NCBI GenBank assembly: GCA_947630355.1
Contig: CANRHJ010000002.1
Coordinates: 1-27,844 of the forward strand
Origin: Candidatus Gastranaerophilales bacterium
Lineage (GTDB): Bacteria; Cyanobacteriota; Vampirovibrionia; Gastranaerophilales; Gastranaerophilaceae
Direction: 5' to 3'
DNA: 27,844 nucleotides
Shown here: positions 1 to 8,497 of the stretch, one piece after another
Layout of the letters: every line of letters begins with the position of its first letter
Numbering within the stretch: the stretch's first letter is position 1
Notes under the pieces: generated by a model
The model's input: only the letters and a program-made list of their open reading frames with translations
Told to the model about the DNA's origin: nothing
The model's database searches: none
Translations under genes and position numbers: made by a program

Positions 1-1472
1 AGCATTTGCTTTGTACCTTCACGGCATGGAGTGCATTTACCGCAGCTTTCGTGCTGAGTGAAGTTCATAAAGAACCTTGCGACTTCAACGATACAGGTAT
101 CTTCATTCATAACAACCAGACCGCCTGAACCGACCATAGCTCCTACTTTGGTTAATTGGTCGTAATCCATAGGCATATCAAGATGTTCTTCCGTTAAACA
201 ACCTCCTGATGGCCCGCCTATTTGAACGGCTTTGAATTTCTTGCCGTTTCTTATTCCTCCGCCCAAGTCAAATACAATCTGCCTTAGGGTTGTATTCATC
301 GGTACTTCTATTAACCCTGTATTATTTACTTCACCTGTAAGCGCAAAAGTTTTTGTACCTTTTGAAGTCTCAGTTCCCATAGAAGCAAACCATTTTGCAC
401 CGTTTAATATAATTAACGGAACATTAGCAAAGGTTTCAACGTTATTTAAAAGTGTAGGTCGTTTAAACAAACCACATTCTGCCATGTGAATATTCTTTGG
501 TCTTGGCATTCCGCGTTCACCTTCTATTGAAGCAATTAGTGCTGAAGATTCACCGCAAACGAATGCTCCCGCTCCTTCTTTGATATGTATATGGAAACTA
601 AAGTTACTTCCCATAATGTTTGAGCCTAAAAGATTTCTTTCTTCGGCTGCTTTAATTGCCATTTTTAAACGTTTAATAGCCAGCGGATATTCTGCTCTTA
701 CGTAGATATAACCCTCATCAGCTCCGACAGCAAAAGCTGCTATTGCCATACCCTCTAAGAGTTTATTTGGGTCATCTTCCATAACGCTTCTATCCATAAA
801 TGCACCGGGATCGCCTTCATCTCCGTTACATATAACGTATGATTTTCCGCCTTGATGTCTATATACACTGCGCCATTTTTTGCCCGTAGCAAATCCGCCG
901 CCGCCTCTTCCTCTTAATCCTGAGTCTTCTATTTCTTTTATTACATACTCTTGGTCGTTTATTTCAAGAACTTTTGATAGCGCGCTGTATGCACCAACTG
1001 CTATTGCTTCATCCAAACTTTCGGGATTTATAATACCGCAGTTTTTCATAGCGGTTCTTGTCTGCTTTGCATAAAAGTTCATTTCTTCATTATTTACAAT
1101 TTTTTTGTTTAAGGCAGGGTCTACGTACAGTAATCTTTCAACGACTGTATTATTTTTTAGTGAGTCATATATTTCAGCAACATCTTCTTTCTTAACGTGA
1201 ACATAAGTAAGCTTTTTATCGGGAACTACAACCAAACATCCCTGTTCACAAAATCCGATACACCCCGTAGGTATTACGCTCATTTTTACTTCGTTTGTCA
1301 ATACATCGGCATCCGCTCCGAGTCTTTTGAATTCTTTTATTAATTCCAAAGCTCCGTTAGCTATACACCCTGTTGAAGCACATACTAGAATTCTTCTTCC
1401 TTGCTTTTTTATTAATTCCTGAGCTTTTTCCTGCTCTTGTTTTATATCAATACTTAATCTTACTTTTTCCAT
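1..1472 (-). CDS. NuoF/HndC-type NADH-binding flavoprotein subunit (3' end cut off by window)
   Basis: Diaphorase subunit that binds FMN and NAD(P)H and passes electrons to iron-sulfur clusters in complex I-like or electron-bifurcating [FeFe]-hydrogenase complexes. Translating the minus strand from ATG at 1472 gives about 490 codons without a stop before the window edge. Residues 25-105 form a thioredoxin-like [2Fe-2S] domain with C31, C36, C71 and C75, an N-terminal extension seen in HndC/HydB subunits but absent from the short respiratory NuoF. Next come the glycine-rich flavin/NADH motifs GRGGGGFATGKKW and NGDEGDPGAFMDR, and at the cut end the 4Fe-4S motif ESCGKCTPCREG. A C-terminal ferredoxin domain, if present, lies outside. 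The start is 1 bp after the nuoE stop, so translation is probably coupled. Whether the partner is a hydrogenase or an NADH dehydrogenase cannot be read here; the N-terminal domain favours hydrogenase. Confidence 0.93.
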   Translation of the reverse strand, partial: MEKVRLSIDIKQEQEKAQELIKKQGRRILVCASTGCIANGALELIKEFKRLGADADVLTNEVKMSVIPTGCIGFCEQGCLVVVPDKKLTYVHVKKEDVAEIYDSLKNNTVVERLLYVDPALNKKIVNNEEMNFYAKQTRTAMKNCGIINPESLDEAIAVGAYSALSKVLEINDQEYVIKEIEDSGLRGRGGGGFATGKKWRSVYRHQGGKSYVICNGDEGDPGAFMDRSVMEDDPNKLLEGMAIAAFAVGADEGYIYVRAEYPLAIKRLKMAIKAAEERNLLGSNIMGSNFSFHIHIKEGAGAFVCGESSALIASIEGERGMPRPKNIHMAECGLFKRPTLLNNVETFANVPLIILNGAKWFASMGTETSKGTKTFALTGEVNNTGLIEVPMNTTLRQIVFDLGGGIRNGKKFKAVQIGGPSGGCLTEEHLDMPMDYDQLTKVGAMVGSGGLVVMNEDTCIVEVARFFMNFTQHESCGKCTPCREGTKQM

Positions 1473-1473
1473 A

Positions 1474-1965
1474 TTACACGTTCTCTTTCAATAATGTGTC
1501 AATTACTATTTCAGCGGCATCTGACGTCATTTTAGGATATATTTTCCCGTTTATTACCATAGCGGGAGCAAGACTGCATGCTCCTAAACAACTTACGGTT
1601 TCAAGTGAAAACATCCCGTTTTCGGTTGTCATTTTGCCGTCTTTTAGCTGAATTTTCCTTTTAACAGCTTCCAATACAGGCATTGAACCTCTAACATGGC
1701 ATGCCGTTCCGTCACATACCTTTATTTCATATTTACCTTTCGGTTCTAATGAAAATTGTGCATAAAAAGTAGCTACTCCGAACACAGTGGCGGGCGACAA
1801 ACCTTCTACTTTTGAACCTATGTATATCATAGCTTCTTCGGGCAGATATTTATATATTTCCTGAACCTTTTGAAGCATCGCTATTAAATATGACTTCTTT
1901 CCGTCATAACATTGGATTATCTCATCCAATTTCCCTTTGTCTATTTTGGGAGCTGTAATTGTCAT
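1474..1965 (-). CDS. NuoE/HndA-type [2Fe-2S] thioredoxin-like subunit
   Basis: The 163-aa partner of the NuoF-type protein, relaying electrons between the flavin and other clusters. A helical N-terminal part is followed by a thioredoxin-like fold carrying the four cluster ligands: C84 and C89 in CDGTACHVRG, C126 and C130 in CLGACSLAP. Length and spacing are typical of NuoE/HndA/HydC. The start is supported by a strong ribosome binding site (AGGAG, 9 nt before ATG). It is the first gene of a pair with nuoF only 1 bp downstream. A -10 box (TATAAT) lies 34 bp upstream. The family assignment is firm; NADH dehydrogenase versus bifurcating hydrogenase is open. Confidence 0.94.
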   Translation of the reverse strand: MTITAPKIDKGKLDEIIQCYDGKKSYLIAMLQKVQEIYKYLPEEAMIYIGSKVEGLSPATVFGVATFYAQFSLEPKGKYEIKVCDGTACHVRGSMPVLEAVKRKIQLKDGKMTTENGMFSLETVSCLGACSLAPAMVINGKIYPKMTSDAAEIVIDTLLKENV

Positions 1966-1999
1966 TCTCTCTCTCTCCTAATATCTATCTTCTTTGTAA

Positions 2000-2027
2000 A
2001 TTATATCATTCACATTTTTTTTCTTAA
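2000..2027 (-). promoter_or_regulatory. Promoter of nuoE-nuoF
   Basis: On the minus strand, TATAAT (2005-2000) follows TTAAGA (2027-2022) at 16 bp spacing, 4 of 6 matches to the sigma70-type -35 and 6 of 6 to the -10. The predicted transcript starts near 1993 and leaves about 28 nt of leader containing the AGGAG ribosome binding site. Confidence 0.55.
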
Positions 2028-2058
2028 AGTTTTATCCGTAACTTTTTGTAAATTTTTA

Positions 2059-3285
2059 TTATTCATAATTCTTTGACAGCTTTATAAGTCTGTTTGCTTC
2101 TTTTGTTTTACCTATTGTTTTATATATTTTTGCAGCTTGAAGGTATATATTTTTTGAACAAGGGGCTTTTTCAATTCCTTCTTTCAAATATTTTATTATT
2201 TCATTTTTTATCTCGGGATTATCTTTATCATAATTTTTCAAATATGCCTCAGCTGCTCGTATGTATATCTGCCCGTCATCAGGATTTACATTTATTGCAC
2301 GTTCAATATATTCTTCCGCTGTTTTAAACCCTGTATAATCCTTTATTCCCCGTTCCTCAGGTTGATAGAAATAATCTCCTTTTAATGATATAACACTGTT
2401 TTTTCTTTTACCTTCCATTTCTTGAAGATTTTTCTCACATTCTTTTTTTATACTTACTTCGGCTAATTTCAAGTTTAATTCTATATCATACGGATACTCA
2501 TTTATTTGAGTATTCTCATCACAAGCCGATTTGAGTCCGTTCTGTTCTGAATATTTTCCGAATGCTTCTTGAGCCTTTTGATAATTTTCCCCGATATATT
2601 TTTTATTTTTACCTGATTTCGCGTAATGTTCGGCTATCTTTTTATATATAATTCCTTCTGTTCGGAAGTTTCTGTATACACTTAAACCGCGAGATATTTG
2701 TAATGCTTTTTTTAAACTTTCAATATCTTCATTTATCACTCCTATATACAAGTATGACTGTACATCCGATAGTTCTTTCTTTAATCTGTCTTCAATATTT
2801 TCAGATAATGCTTTACTTAAATACTTTTCAGCTATTTCTTTACTGCCCGTTTGATAATACAAAAGACCTATGGTCTGATATAATTTTGCAAGTTCAAACC
2901 CGTCTCTTTCTTTATTATTTTCTTTTATATCTTTTGCCTGATTATAGTAATCGAAAGTTACAGAGGTATTTTTGTAATAGTTTGAATATATGTTTCCCGT
3001 TAAAGCCAATATATTTGATCTCAATTCTTTCTCCGGATGCTTTTCCTTATCTGATAACTTTAATGCGCTGTTACAATATTTCCTTGCAGCTTTTATATCA
3101 TTAAGATTGTATAGCACAAGACACATATTATAATTGTTTTCCGCAGTATCCGCATTTTTTAATTCACTCTCGGATATTTTATATGCCTCCTTATTTTCAG
3201 ACATTAACAAATATTCTTTTGTTCCCGCTGCTTGTATTACTTGTGCCGTAAATAAGAAAAAAATCGTTATTAATATTTTTTTCAT
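2059..3285 (-). CDS. Exported TPR-repeat protein
   Basis: 408 aa. The first about 20 residues are a classic signal peptide (MKK, a hydrophobic stretch, then QAAG with a likely cleavage after QAA), so it should be exported. The rest is helical with degenerate tetratricopeptide repeats; the clearest are near residues 40-75 (YNMCLVLYNLNDIKAARKYC), 130-165 (YQTIGLLYYQTGSKEIAEKY) and the C-terminal pair beginning at INVNPDDGQIYIRAAEAY. TPR proteins are scaffolds for protein contacts; no enzyme domain is visible. The start is set by a near-perfect AGGAGG site. It is divergent from another exported TPR gene across 101 bp. The function is unknown; a role in envelope assembly is only a guess. Confidence 0.85.
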   Translation of the reverse strand: MKKILITIFFLFTAQVIQAAGTKEYLLMSENKEAYKISESELKNADTAENNYNMCLVLYNLNDIKAARKYCNSALKLSDKEKHPEKELRSNILALTGNIYSNYYKNTSVTFDYYNQAKDIKENNKERDGFELAKLYQTIGLLYYQTGSKEIAEKYLSKALSENIEDRLKKELSDVQSYLYIGVINEDIESLKKALQISRGLSVYRNFRTEGIIYKKIAEHYAKSGKNKKYIGENYQKAQEAFGKYSEQNGLKSACDENTQINEYPYDIELNLKLAEVSIKKECEKNLQEMEGKRKNSVISLKGDYFYQPEERGIKDYTGFKTAEEYIERAINVNPDDGQIYIRAAEAYLKNYDKDNPEIKNEIIKYLKEGIEKAPCSKNIYLQAAKIYKTIGKTKEANRLIKLSKNYE

Positions 3286-3333
3286 ATTACCTCCTAAAAA
3301 TTATGTTACATTTTGAATATATTCTATTTTACT

Positions 3334-3358
3334 ATATCAATATTCTCTATGTTGATAT
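3334..3358. promoter_or_regulatory. Inverted repeat in the divergent TPR promoter region
   Basis: ATATCAATAT and ATGTTGATAT flank 5 bp; the arms are complementary over 10 bp apart from one A/G position. It sits in the middle of the 101-bp region separating two divergent TPR genes, where an operator could serve both. The AT richness makes a chance palindrome possible. Confidence 0.35.
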
Positions 3359-3386
3359 AAAATAAATTATAACAAGGAGCGGTTTT

Positions 3387-5513
3387 ATGAAAAAATTATT
3401 TTTATTGGCACTATGTTTATTATTTTACGGCAATTCGGCTTTCTCTCAAACTGTTTACGATGATAATTACAAAGAAAACCCGAATTATGTACAGGGAAAT
3501 AAATATCTTCAAAATTCACAATATACAAGCGCCATAAATGAATTTAAAAAAGCAATAAGAACAAATCCTGCTGATAAATCAGCATTAATCGGTTTATCTA
3601 ATGCTTATAATATGCGTGCACAATACTATAACAATACAGTTAAGGCCACAGACAACGCCATCAATGATATAAAATCGGCTCTTTTTTATCTTAAGTATTT
3701 CTATTCGGATACAAATGATACTTCTTTAAACCAGTCAATTGCCGCTATGGAAAAGAATTTGAATATTCTTGAGGGAGTATCCGATAAGACCTCTTCGCTT
3801 TCAGCAAAACTTTCAAATGCTAAAACGCTCAGAGTTAAAGGAGAATTTGCCGCTTCCGCTTATGATTATTTCCAATTGGCTAACGAACAGGCTTATAAAC
3901 TCGATGCAAATACGGCACTGGGTGACATTTTTACAATCTTAAACAGACCTGAAAAAGCTCTTCAATTCTACAAAACCGCTATTTCTGCCGCACCTGATAA
4001 TTCGGATTTACACTTGAAATTGGCCAGAACATACGAACAAATTAATGATTTTAATTCCGCATTAAAAGAATATTCTTCCACTCTGGATGCATCATCGGAA
4101 CGAGAAGATATTTTATCTTCTCTCGAACATATTTGGCAGAAAAAAGTGGATGAAAACCCTAAAGATGCCGAAAATCACGCTAATCTGGGTGTCGTTTTCC
4201 AAAAGCAAAAAAGATATGCTGAAGCTCTGCAGGAATACAGAAAAGCTGAAGCTCTTAACCCTTCTAATATTAATACCAAAGTTAATATTGGAACACTATA
4301 TCAGGAACAAAATAAATTCGATTCCGCAATTAGTGTCTATGACAGCATTTTAACTTCTCAACCCAATAATGTCAGTGTACTTATTTATAAAGCCGAATGC
4401 CTTGCGGCATTAAGAAAGAATGAAGATGCAGTTAATACTTATAAAACCGCTCTTAATCTTGATCCGAAAAATGCAGCCGTTAAAGCAAAATTGTTTGAAC
4501 TTTTAAAGAACACAATGCCTGTTGATGAATTACTTGCATACTTGTATAAAAATGTTCAAAACAGTCCTATGGATGCAAATACATACTATGAATTTGCCTA
4601 TGAGCTCCATAAAGCCGATAAATTAGATGATGCAATTACTTACTATATTGAAACTATTAAGCTTGATAATTCTAAAACAGATGCTTATATTAACTTATCA
4701 CAGGCATACAGACAAAAAAAGAATTATGCTCAAGCCTATGAAATTATCAAAAAAGCCATGAGCATAGCACCTCAAAACGAACTGGTAAAGAAACAATACG
4801 ATATTATTGCAAATGAATATACCGCTAACAGTTATAATATAGCGGCGGAAGAATTCCGCAGCGGAAACTACAATAACGCTATTGAAGAATATAAAAAAGT
4901 TACCCCGCCGACCGTTGATTCTTATATGGGTATTGCAGCTTCCTATCAGGCTTTGAAGAATAATTCCGAAGCTGTTAATTACTATAAAAAAGCTATGGAA
5001 TTAAATCCTAAAAATTCCGACATACCTTTTTATATTGCTTCAATTTATGCAAATTCAAATGATTTAACTAATGCCAAACAATATGTTGATATTGCTCTTG
5101 CTCAAAATCCTTCAAACAAACAGGCAAAAGAACTTAATCAATATATTAAGGATAAAGATATTGAAATTAAACTTAATCAGGCGATAAGTTTTTATGACGG
5201 CAAAAAATATAATGAAGCAATAGCTTTGCTCAATTCAATCATAAGCGGTTCAAATAGCAACGCAACTGCCTTTTATTACAGAGCTCTTTCTTATGATGCC
5301 GTTAATAATTATCAAAAAGCCATTGACGACTACAATTCCGCAATTAAATACGCACCTGAAATGACTATTGTTTACTATTCACTCGGTGTGGATTATGATG
5401 CACTTCAAAATTATAAATCAGCAAAAGAGGCTTATAAAAAATATATAGATAAGACTATGGAAGATAATGACTATAAGCAATATGCCATATCCAGAGTGGA
5501 AGAAATCAAATAA
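3387..5513 (+). CDS. Large exported TPR-repeat protein
   Basis: 708 aa. A signal peptide (about 20 residues, ending NSAFSQ) is followed by consecutive tetratricopeptide repeats along almost the whole chain, recognisable by the W/Y-G-A-Y-P spacing. Good examples are residues about 47-80 (SAINEFKKAIRTNPADKSAL), 225-265, 300-330 (YAEALQEYRKAEALNPSN) and the final ones ending IDDYNSAIKYAPE. There is no catalytic domain; it looks like an extracytoplasmic solenoid scaffold. AAGGAG lies 8 nt before the ATG. Its stop codon overlaps the start of the dihydrouridine synthase gene (TAATG), so the two are co-translated despite unrelated roles. The partner is unknown. Confidence 0.88.
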   Translation: MKKLFLLALCLLFYGNSAFSQTVYDDNYKENPNYVQGNKYLQNSQYTSAINEFKKAIRTNPADKSALIGLSNAYNMRAQYYNNTVKATDNAINDIKSALFYLKYFYSDTNDTSLNQSIAAMEKNLNILEGVSDKTSSLSAKLSNAKTLRVKGEFAASAYDYFQLANEQAYKLDANTALGDIFTILNRPEKALQFYKTAISAAPDNSDLHLKLARTYEQINDFNSALKEYSSTLDASSEREDILSSLEHIWQKKVDENPKDAENHANLGVVFQKQKRYAEALQEYRKAEALNPSNINTKVNIGTLYQEQNKFDSAISVYDSILTSQPNNVSVLIYKAECLAALRKNEDAVNTYKTALNLDPKNAAVKAKLFELLKNTMPVDELLAYLYKNVQNSPMDANTYYEFAYELHKADKLDDAITYYIETIKLDNSKTDAYINLSQAYRQKKNYAQAYEIIKKAMSIAPQNELVKKQYDIIANEYTANSYNIAAEEFRSGNYNNAIEEYKKVTPPTVDSYMGIAASYQALKNNSEAVNYYKKAMELNPKNSDIPFYIASIYANSNDLTNAKQYVDIALAQNPSNKQAKELNQYIKDKDIEIKLNQAISFYDGKKYNEAIALLNSIISGSNSNATAFYYRALSYDAVNNYQKAIDDYNSAIKYAPEMTIVYYSLGVDYDALQNYKSAKEAYKKYIDKTMEDNDYKQYAISRVEEIK

Positions 5514-6499
5514 TGACTGTTTTAGCCGATAAAACCCTAAATATAGGTTCAGTAAAGCTTAAAAGCATTGTCGCGCTGTCTCCGCTTGCAGGCATTACCG
5601 ATTTTGTTTTAAGGTCTCTTATCAGAAGCCATTCAAAAAATTGCCTTCTTGTAACAGAAATGATTAGTTCCGAAGCTCTTGTCCAAAACCAAAATTCAGT
5701 CATTGTTAAAACAGAAACATATGAAAGCCCCATTTCATTTCAAATAGAAGGTCACAAACCGGAATTAATGGCAAAAGCCGCAAAAATATTGGAGAACAAG
5801 GCAACAATTATCGACATTAACATGGGCTGCCCGATTAATAAAATTGTAAAAGGACAAGACGGATGTTCTTTGATGAAAAATCCGGATTTAGCGCGGGATA
5901 TTGTTATTGCGGTAAAAGAAGCGGTAAATATCCCGGTTACTTGCAAGTTCCGATTGGGATGGTCACAAGAGTGTAAAAATTTTATAGAATTTGCTCAGCA
6001 GATGCAAGAAGCCGGAGCGGATGCCGTAACAGTCCACGCACGCACACGCTCACAACTATATTCAGGCTTTGCCGATTGGAAAGAACTCTCCTTACTTCGA
6101 GGTGAAATTGATATCCCCTACTTCGCTAACGGGGATATTGTCTGCCCAAAGTCCGCAGCAAATTGTCTCGAAATATCTAAAGCTGACGGCATTTCCGTCG
6201 GAAGAGCCGCTATGGGCGACCCGTCATTATTATTCAGAATTGAAAAATATTTGTCGGAAGGTATTTTATTACCTGAACCTGATTTAAACGAAAAATTATC
6301 CGCGCTGAAAAAACACCTTGATGCTGAAATTGCTTTACGCGGTGAACCTACCGGTATTAAATTCTTTCGCAAATTCTATCCTTGTTATATTAAAAATATC
6401 AGAGGGGGCGCAGAATACAGACATAAATTAGTTACCGAATTAAATTACAATAAAATTATACAAATTTTACAAGGAATTCTTAATAATGAACAAAAATAA
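5513..6499 (+). CDS. dus: tRNA-dihydrouridine synthase (DusB/NifR3 family)
   Basis: FMN-dependent reductase converting specific uridines in the tRNA D-loop to dihydrouridine, in the cytoplasm. The 328-aa protein has the family's TIM barrel: SPLAGITDFVLRSLIR near the N terminus, TEMISSEALV, FQIEGHKPE, then DINMGCP with the catalytic cysteine C106, GQDGCSLMKNP, the FMN-contacting CKFRLGW, and VTVHARTRSQLYSGFADW. The length is normal for the family. The start codon shares one base with the stop of the upstream TPR gene, and no separate ribosome binding site is needed. It overlaps the following GIY-YIG gene by 14 bp. The family is clear; the target position on tRNA cannot be read from sequence. 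Confidence 0.94.
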   Translation: MTVLADKTLNIGSVKLKSIVALSPLAGITDFVLRSLIRSHSKNCLLVTEMISSEALVQNQNSVIVKTETYESPISFQIEGHKPELMAKAAKILENKATIIDINMGCPINKIVKGQDGCSLMKNPDLARDIVIAVKEAVNIPVTCKFRLGWSQECKNFIEFAQQMQEAGADAVTVHARTRSQLYSGFADWKELSLLRGEIDIPYFANGDIVCPKSAANCLEISKADGISVGRAAMGDPSLLFRIEKYLSEGILLPEPDLNEKLSALKKHLDAEIALRGEPTGIKFFRKFYPCYIKNIRGGAEYRHKLVTELNYNKIIQILQGILNNEQK

Positions 6500-6764
6500 G
6501 AAATTCTATGTTTATATAATTCTGACGGTAAATAACAAATTGTATTGCGGTTATACAGATAACGTACAAAAGCGCTATGAGCTTCATAAAGAAGGTAAAG
6601 CGGCTAAATTTACAAGGGCTAATAAACCGTTTAAACTTGTTATGGTTAAAGAGTTTAATTCTAAAAGTGAAGCACTGAAGGAAGAAGCAAGAATTAAAAA
6701 ACTTACCCGTATACAAAAAGAAAAGCTTATTGATTTGAATTTTAATGCCGGATTATATTGCTGA
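6486..6764 (+). CDS. Small GIY-YIG domain protein (UPF0213/YhbQ-like)
   Basis: 92 aa, essentially one GIY-YIG nuclease-fold domain: FYVYIIL at residues 7-13 and LYCGYT at 19-24 are the two signature strands, followed by the conserved Arg in VQKRYELH and the Glu in KEEARIKKLTRIQKEKLI. This matches the short stand-alone UPF0213 proteins, which have been linked to DNA repair or recombination without a settled substrate. The start overlaps the dus gene by 14 bp, so expression is likely coupled. It ends 1 bp from the convergent queH stop, leaving no room for a terminator. Confidence 0.9.
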   Translation: MNKNKKFYVYIILTVNNKLYCGYTDNVQKRYELHKEGKAAKFTRANKPFKLVMVKEFNSKSEALKEEARIKKLTRIQKEKLIDLNFNAGLYC

Positions 6765-6765
6765 G

Positions 6766-7299
6766 CTATACCATGCTAAATTCGCATCCGCAGTAATTTT
6801 GCCGGTAAAAGCCTTCTTGTTTTGCTATTTGCATTGTCTTTAAAAATCCGTCGTTCTTTTTAAAATCGTATTCTAAGAACACCAAATCAAACCTTTTAGC
6901 GGCTTCTTGAGCAGCTTTAAATATAACCTGCGACTGTTTATGAGGACTTACGGTTAATGTCGTCGTAAAATATTTATATCCTAATTTATATGCTTTTACC
7001 GCTGTATGTATCATCCTGTATTCAAAACAACGCTCGCACCTTTTTCCGCGTTCGGGTTCATTTTCCAATCCCGATATGAATTCATACCACTTTGAAGCAT
7101 CCTGCTTCTCCACTATTAATTCCGCCTGCACCTTTTCCGCATACTTCCTTAACTCCTCAAGTCTGCGCGTAAACTCTTCGGGCGGAAAAATATTGGGATT
7201 GAAAAAATATAATACCGGCTCATACCCGTCTAATCTTATTCTGTCTATCGGATATCCGCTGCATACCGCACAACAGGCATGCAATAATACTTTTTCCAT
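6766..7299 (-). CDS. queH: Epoxyqueuosine reductase QueH
   Basis: Last step of queuosine biosynthesis: reduction of epoxyqueuosine in the wobble position of tRNA by the non-cobalamin enzyme that replaces QueG in many anaerobes. The 177-aa protein carries the QueH (DUF208) cysteine sets: HACCAVC at residues 8-13, the central KRCERCFEYRM, and the C-terminal NYCGCEFS, which bind a 4Fe-4S cluster and further metal. The YFTTTLTVSPHK segment is also family-typical. The start overlaps the stop of the upstream VKOR-fusion gene by one base, and it is the last gene of the korA-korB-VKOR-queH operon. It is slightly shorter than many homologues but ends in the normal motif. Confidence 0.93.
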   Translation of the reverse strand: MEKVLLHACCAVCSGYPIDRIRLDGYEPVLYFFNPNIFPPEEFTRRLEELRKYAEKVQAELIVEKQDASKWYEFISGLENEPERGKRCERCFEYRMIHTAVKAYKLGYKYFTTTLTVSPHKQSQVIFKAAQEAAKRFDLVFLEYDFKKNDGFLKTMQIAKQEGFYRQNYCGCEFSMV

Positions 7300-8489
7300 T
7301 ATTGTTTTTTCTCTCTTCCGCCATTATCTATTATCATTTTTTTGAATTCCGGATATGAAGGTATTCCCAATTGCATTTTCATTCCGATAAATAATGTCGG
7401 TGTCCCGGTTATATTTTTTGAATCAGCATCCTTTATCATATCTGATATCTCTTGTTTTACTTCTTCACTGTTTGCATCTTCTTTTAGCTTTTTAATATCA
7501 AAATCCAATAATCTTGCTTCATCAATAATTTCTTTCTCTGTTTCGGGACCTTGTGAAAACAATGCATCTGACATATTCCAATATTTATTTTGACGTTTTG
7601 CCGCAAGTGCATACCTTGATTTCAAACAGGAATTTTTATGCCCGCCGCCTTCTTTGACATTATGATTACATACAGAATCCAACGGTAAGTTATACTGTAT
7701 TACTTTTACATTCTCAAATTCACTTACAATTCTGTGTAAATATATATTTGCATAGAAGCAGCCGCCGCAATTAAAATCCATGTATTCGGTTATAACCAAA
7801 TCAGCATCCTTAGGCCCTAATTCGTTTCCGTCCGAATAATTTTGATATTTCCCGAAATTATTTAAAATCATCTTCTTTTTTATCATTTGCGGAGCCAGTA
7901 CATTACTCAGTGAAGTATATGTTAATAATCCTGCGGCACAAAGCATTACTATTACAAAGCTTATCGCATATCGCTTTACTTTTATTGCCTCAATAAAATC
8001 GTTTATTGAATTTTTTAATTCATATAACATACCGCAACCGCGATTTTTTGCTGTTATTGCTATTAATAAATCTATAAAATAAGTCATAAAGCAAAATATG
8101 CATATGGAATTTATTTTAAATATTGAGATACAGCCAAGTATCATTGATAAAATAAATGACAACAGGGCTACACAATAGATATATGATGAAGGATTTTTAA
8201 AAACCTTCATAAATCCGAATAACTTTATTTCACTTATTTTGTGAACATATGTCATTATGAGTACAAACAAATAAAAAATCAAACCCCATAAAGCAAGAGG
8301 AATTCCCAAAAATTGAGAATAACTTGTTTTTGCTACACTGTCACAATCAAATGCATCATTGATTGCACATATACTGGGGGTTGAATTTATTGCGAAATTT
8401 GCATTATAAAATACTTTGCATAACTCAAGTGTTAACCCTAAACCAATTAAGCACAAAATTGTTATTATAATTCGTTTTGTTTTACTCAT
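7299..8489 (-). CDS. VKOR-DsbA fusion: disulfide-bond generating membrane protein
   Basis: 396-aa fusion of a vitamin K epoxide reductase-type membrane domain with a DsbA-like thioredoxin domain. VKOR homologues oxidise the thioredoxin partner and pass electrons to quinone, making disulfides in exported proteins. Residues 1-150 hold the membrane helices with the loop cysteines C41 and C49 (ICAINDAFDCDSV) and the active-site CIFC at 130-133. A further helix at about 173-192 places the C-terminal domain outside. That domain shows C241-G-G-C244 after YMDFN and a cis-proline loop TGTPTLFIG. All key cysteines are present. GAGGT precedes the ATG. It lies 8 bp after korB and overlaps queH by 1 bp. 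A disulfide-forming system in an anaerobe's ferredoxin operon is unexpected. Confidence 0.92.
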   Translation of the reverse strand: MSKTKRIIITILCLIGLGLTLELCKVFYNANFAINSTPSICAINDAFDCDSVAKTSYSQFLGIPLALWGLIFYLFVLIMTYVHKISEIKLFGFMKVFKNPSSYIYCVALLSFILSMILGCISIFKINSICIFCFMTYFIDLLIAITAKNRGCGMLYELKNSINDFIEAIKVKRYAISFVIVMLCAAGLLTYTSLSNVLAPQMIKKKMILNNFGKYQNYSDGNELGPKDADLVITEYMDFNCGGCFYANIYLHRIVSEFENVKVIQYNLPLDSVCNHNVKEGGGHKNSCLKSRYALAAKRQNKYWNMSDALFSQGPETEKEIIDEARLLDFDIKKLKEDANSEEVKQEISDMIKDADSKNITGTPTLFIGMKMQLGIPSYPEFKKMIIDNGGREKKQ

Positions 8490-8497
8490 TTTTACCT

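Noticed and set aside
2703..3104. 133-aa plus-strand ORF opposite the exported TPR gene
   Set aside because: Leu/Tyr-rich low-complexity product, the typical reverse reading of Lys/Glu-rich TPR codons.
3334..3358. FNR-type site between the TPR genes
   Set aside because: Half sites face outward with an 11-bp centre (ATCAA-N11-TTGAT), not TTGAT-N4-ATCAA.
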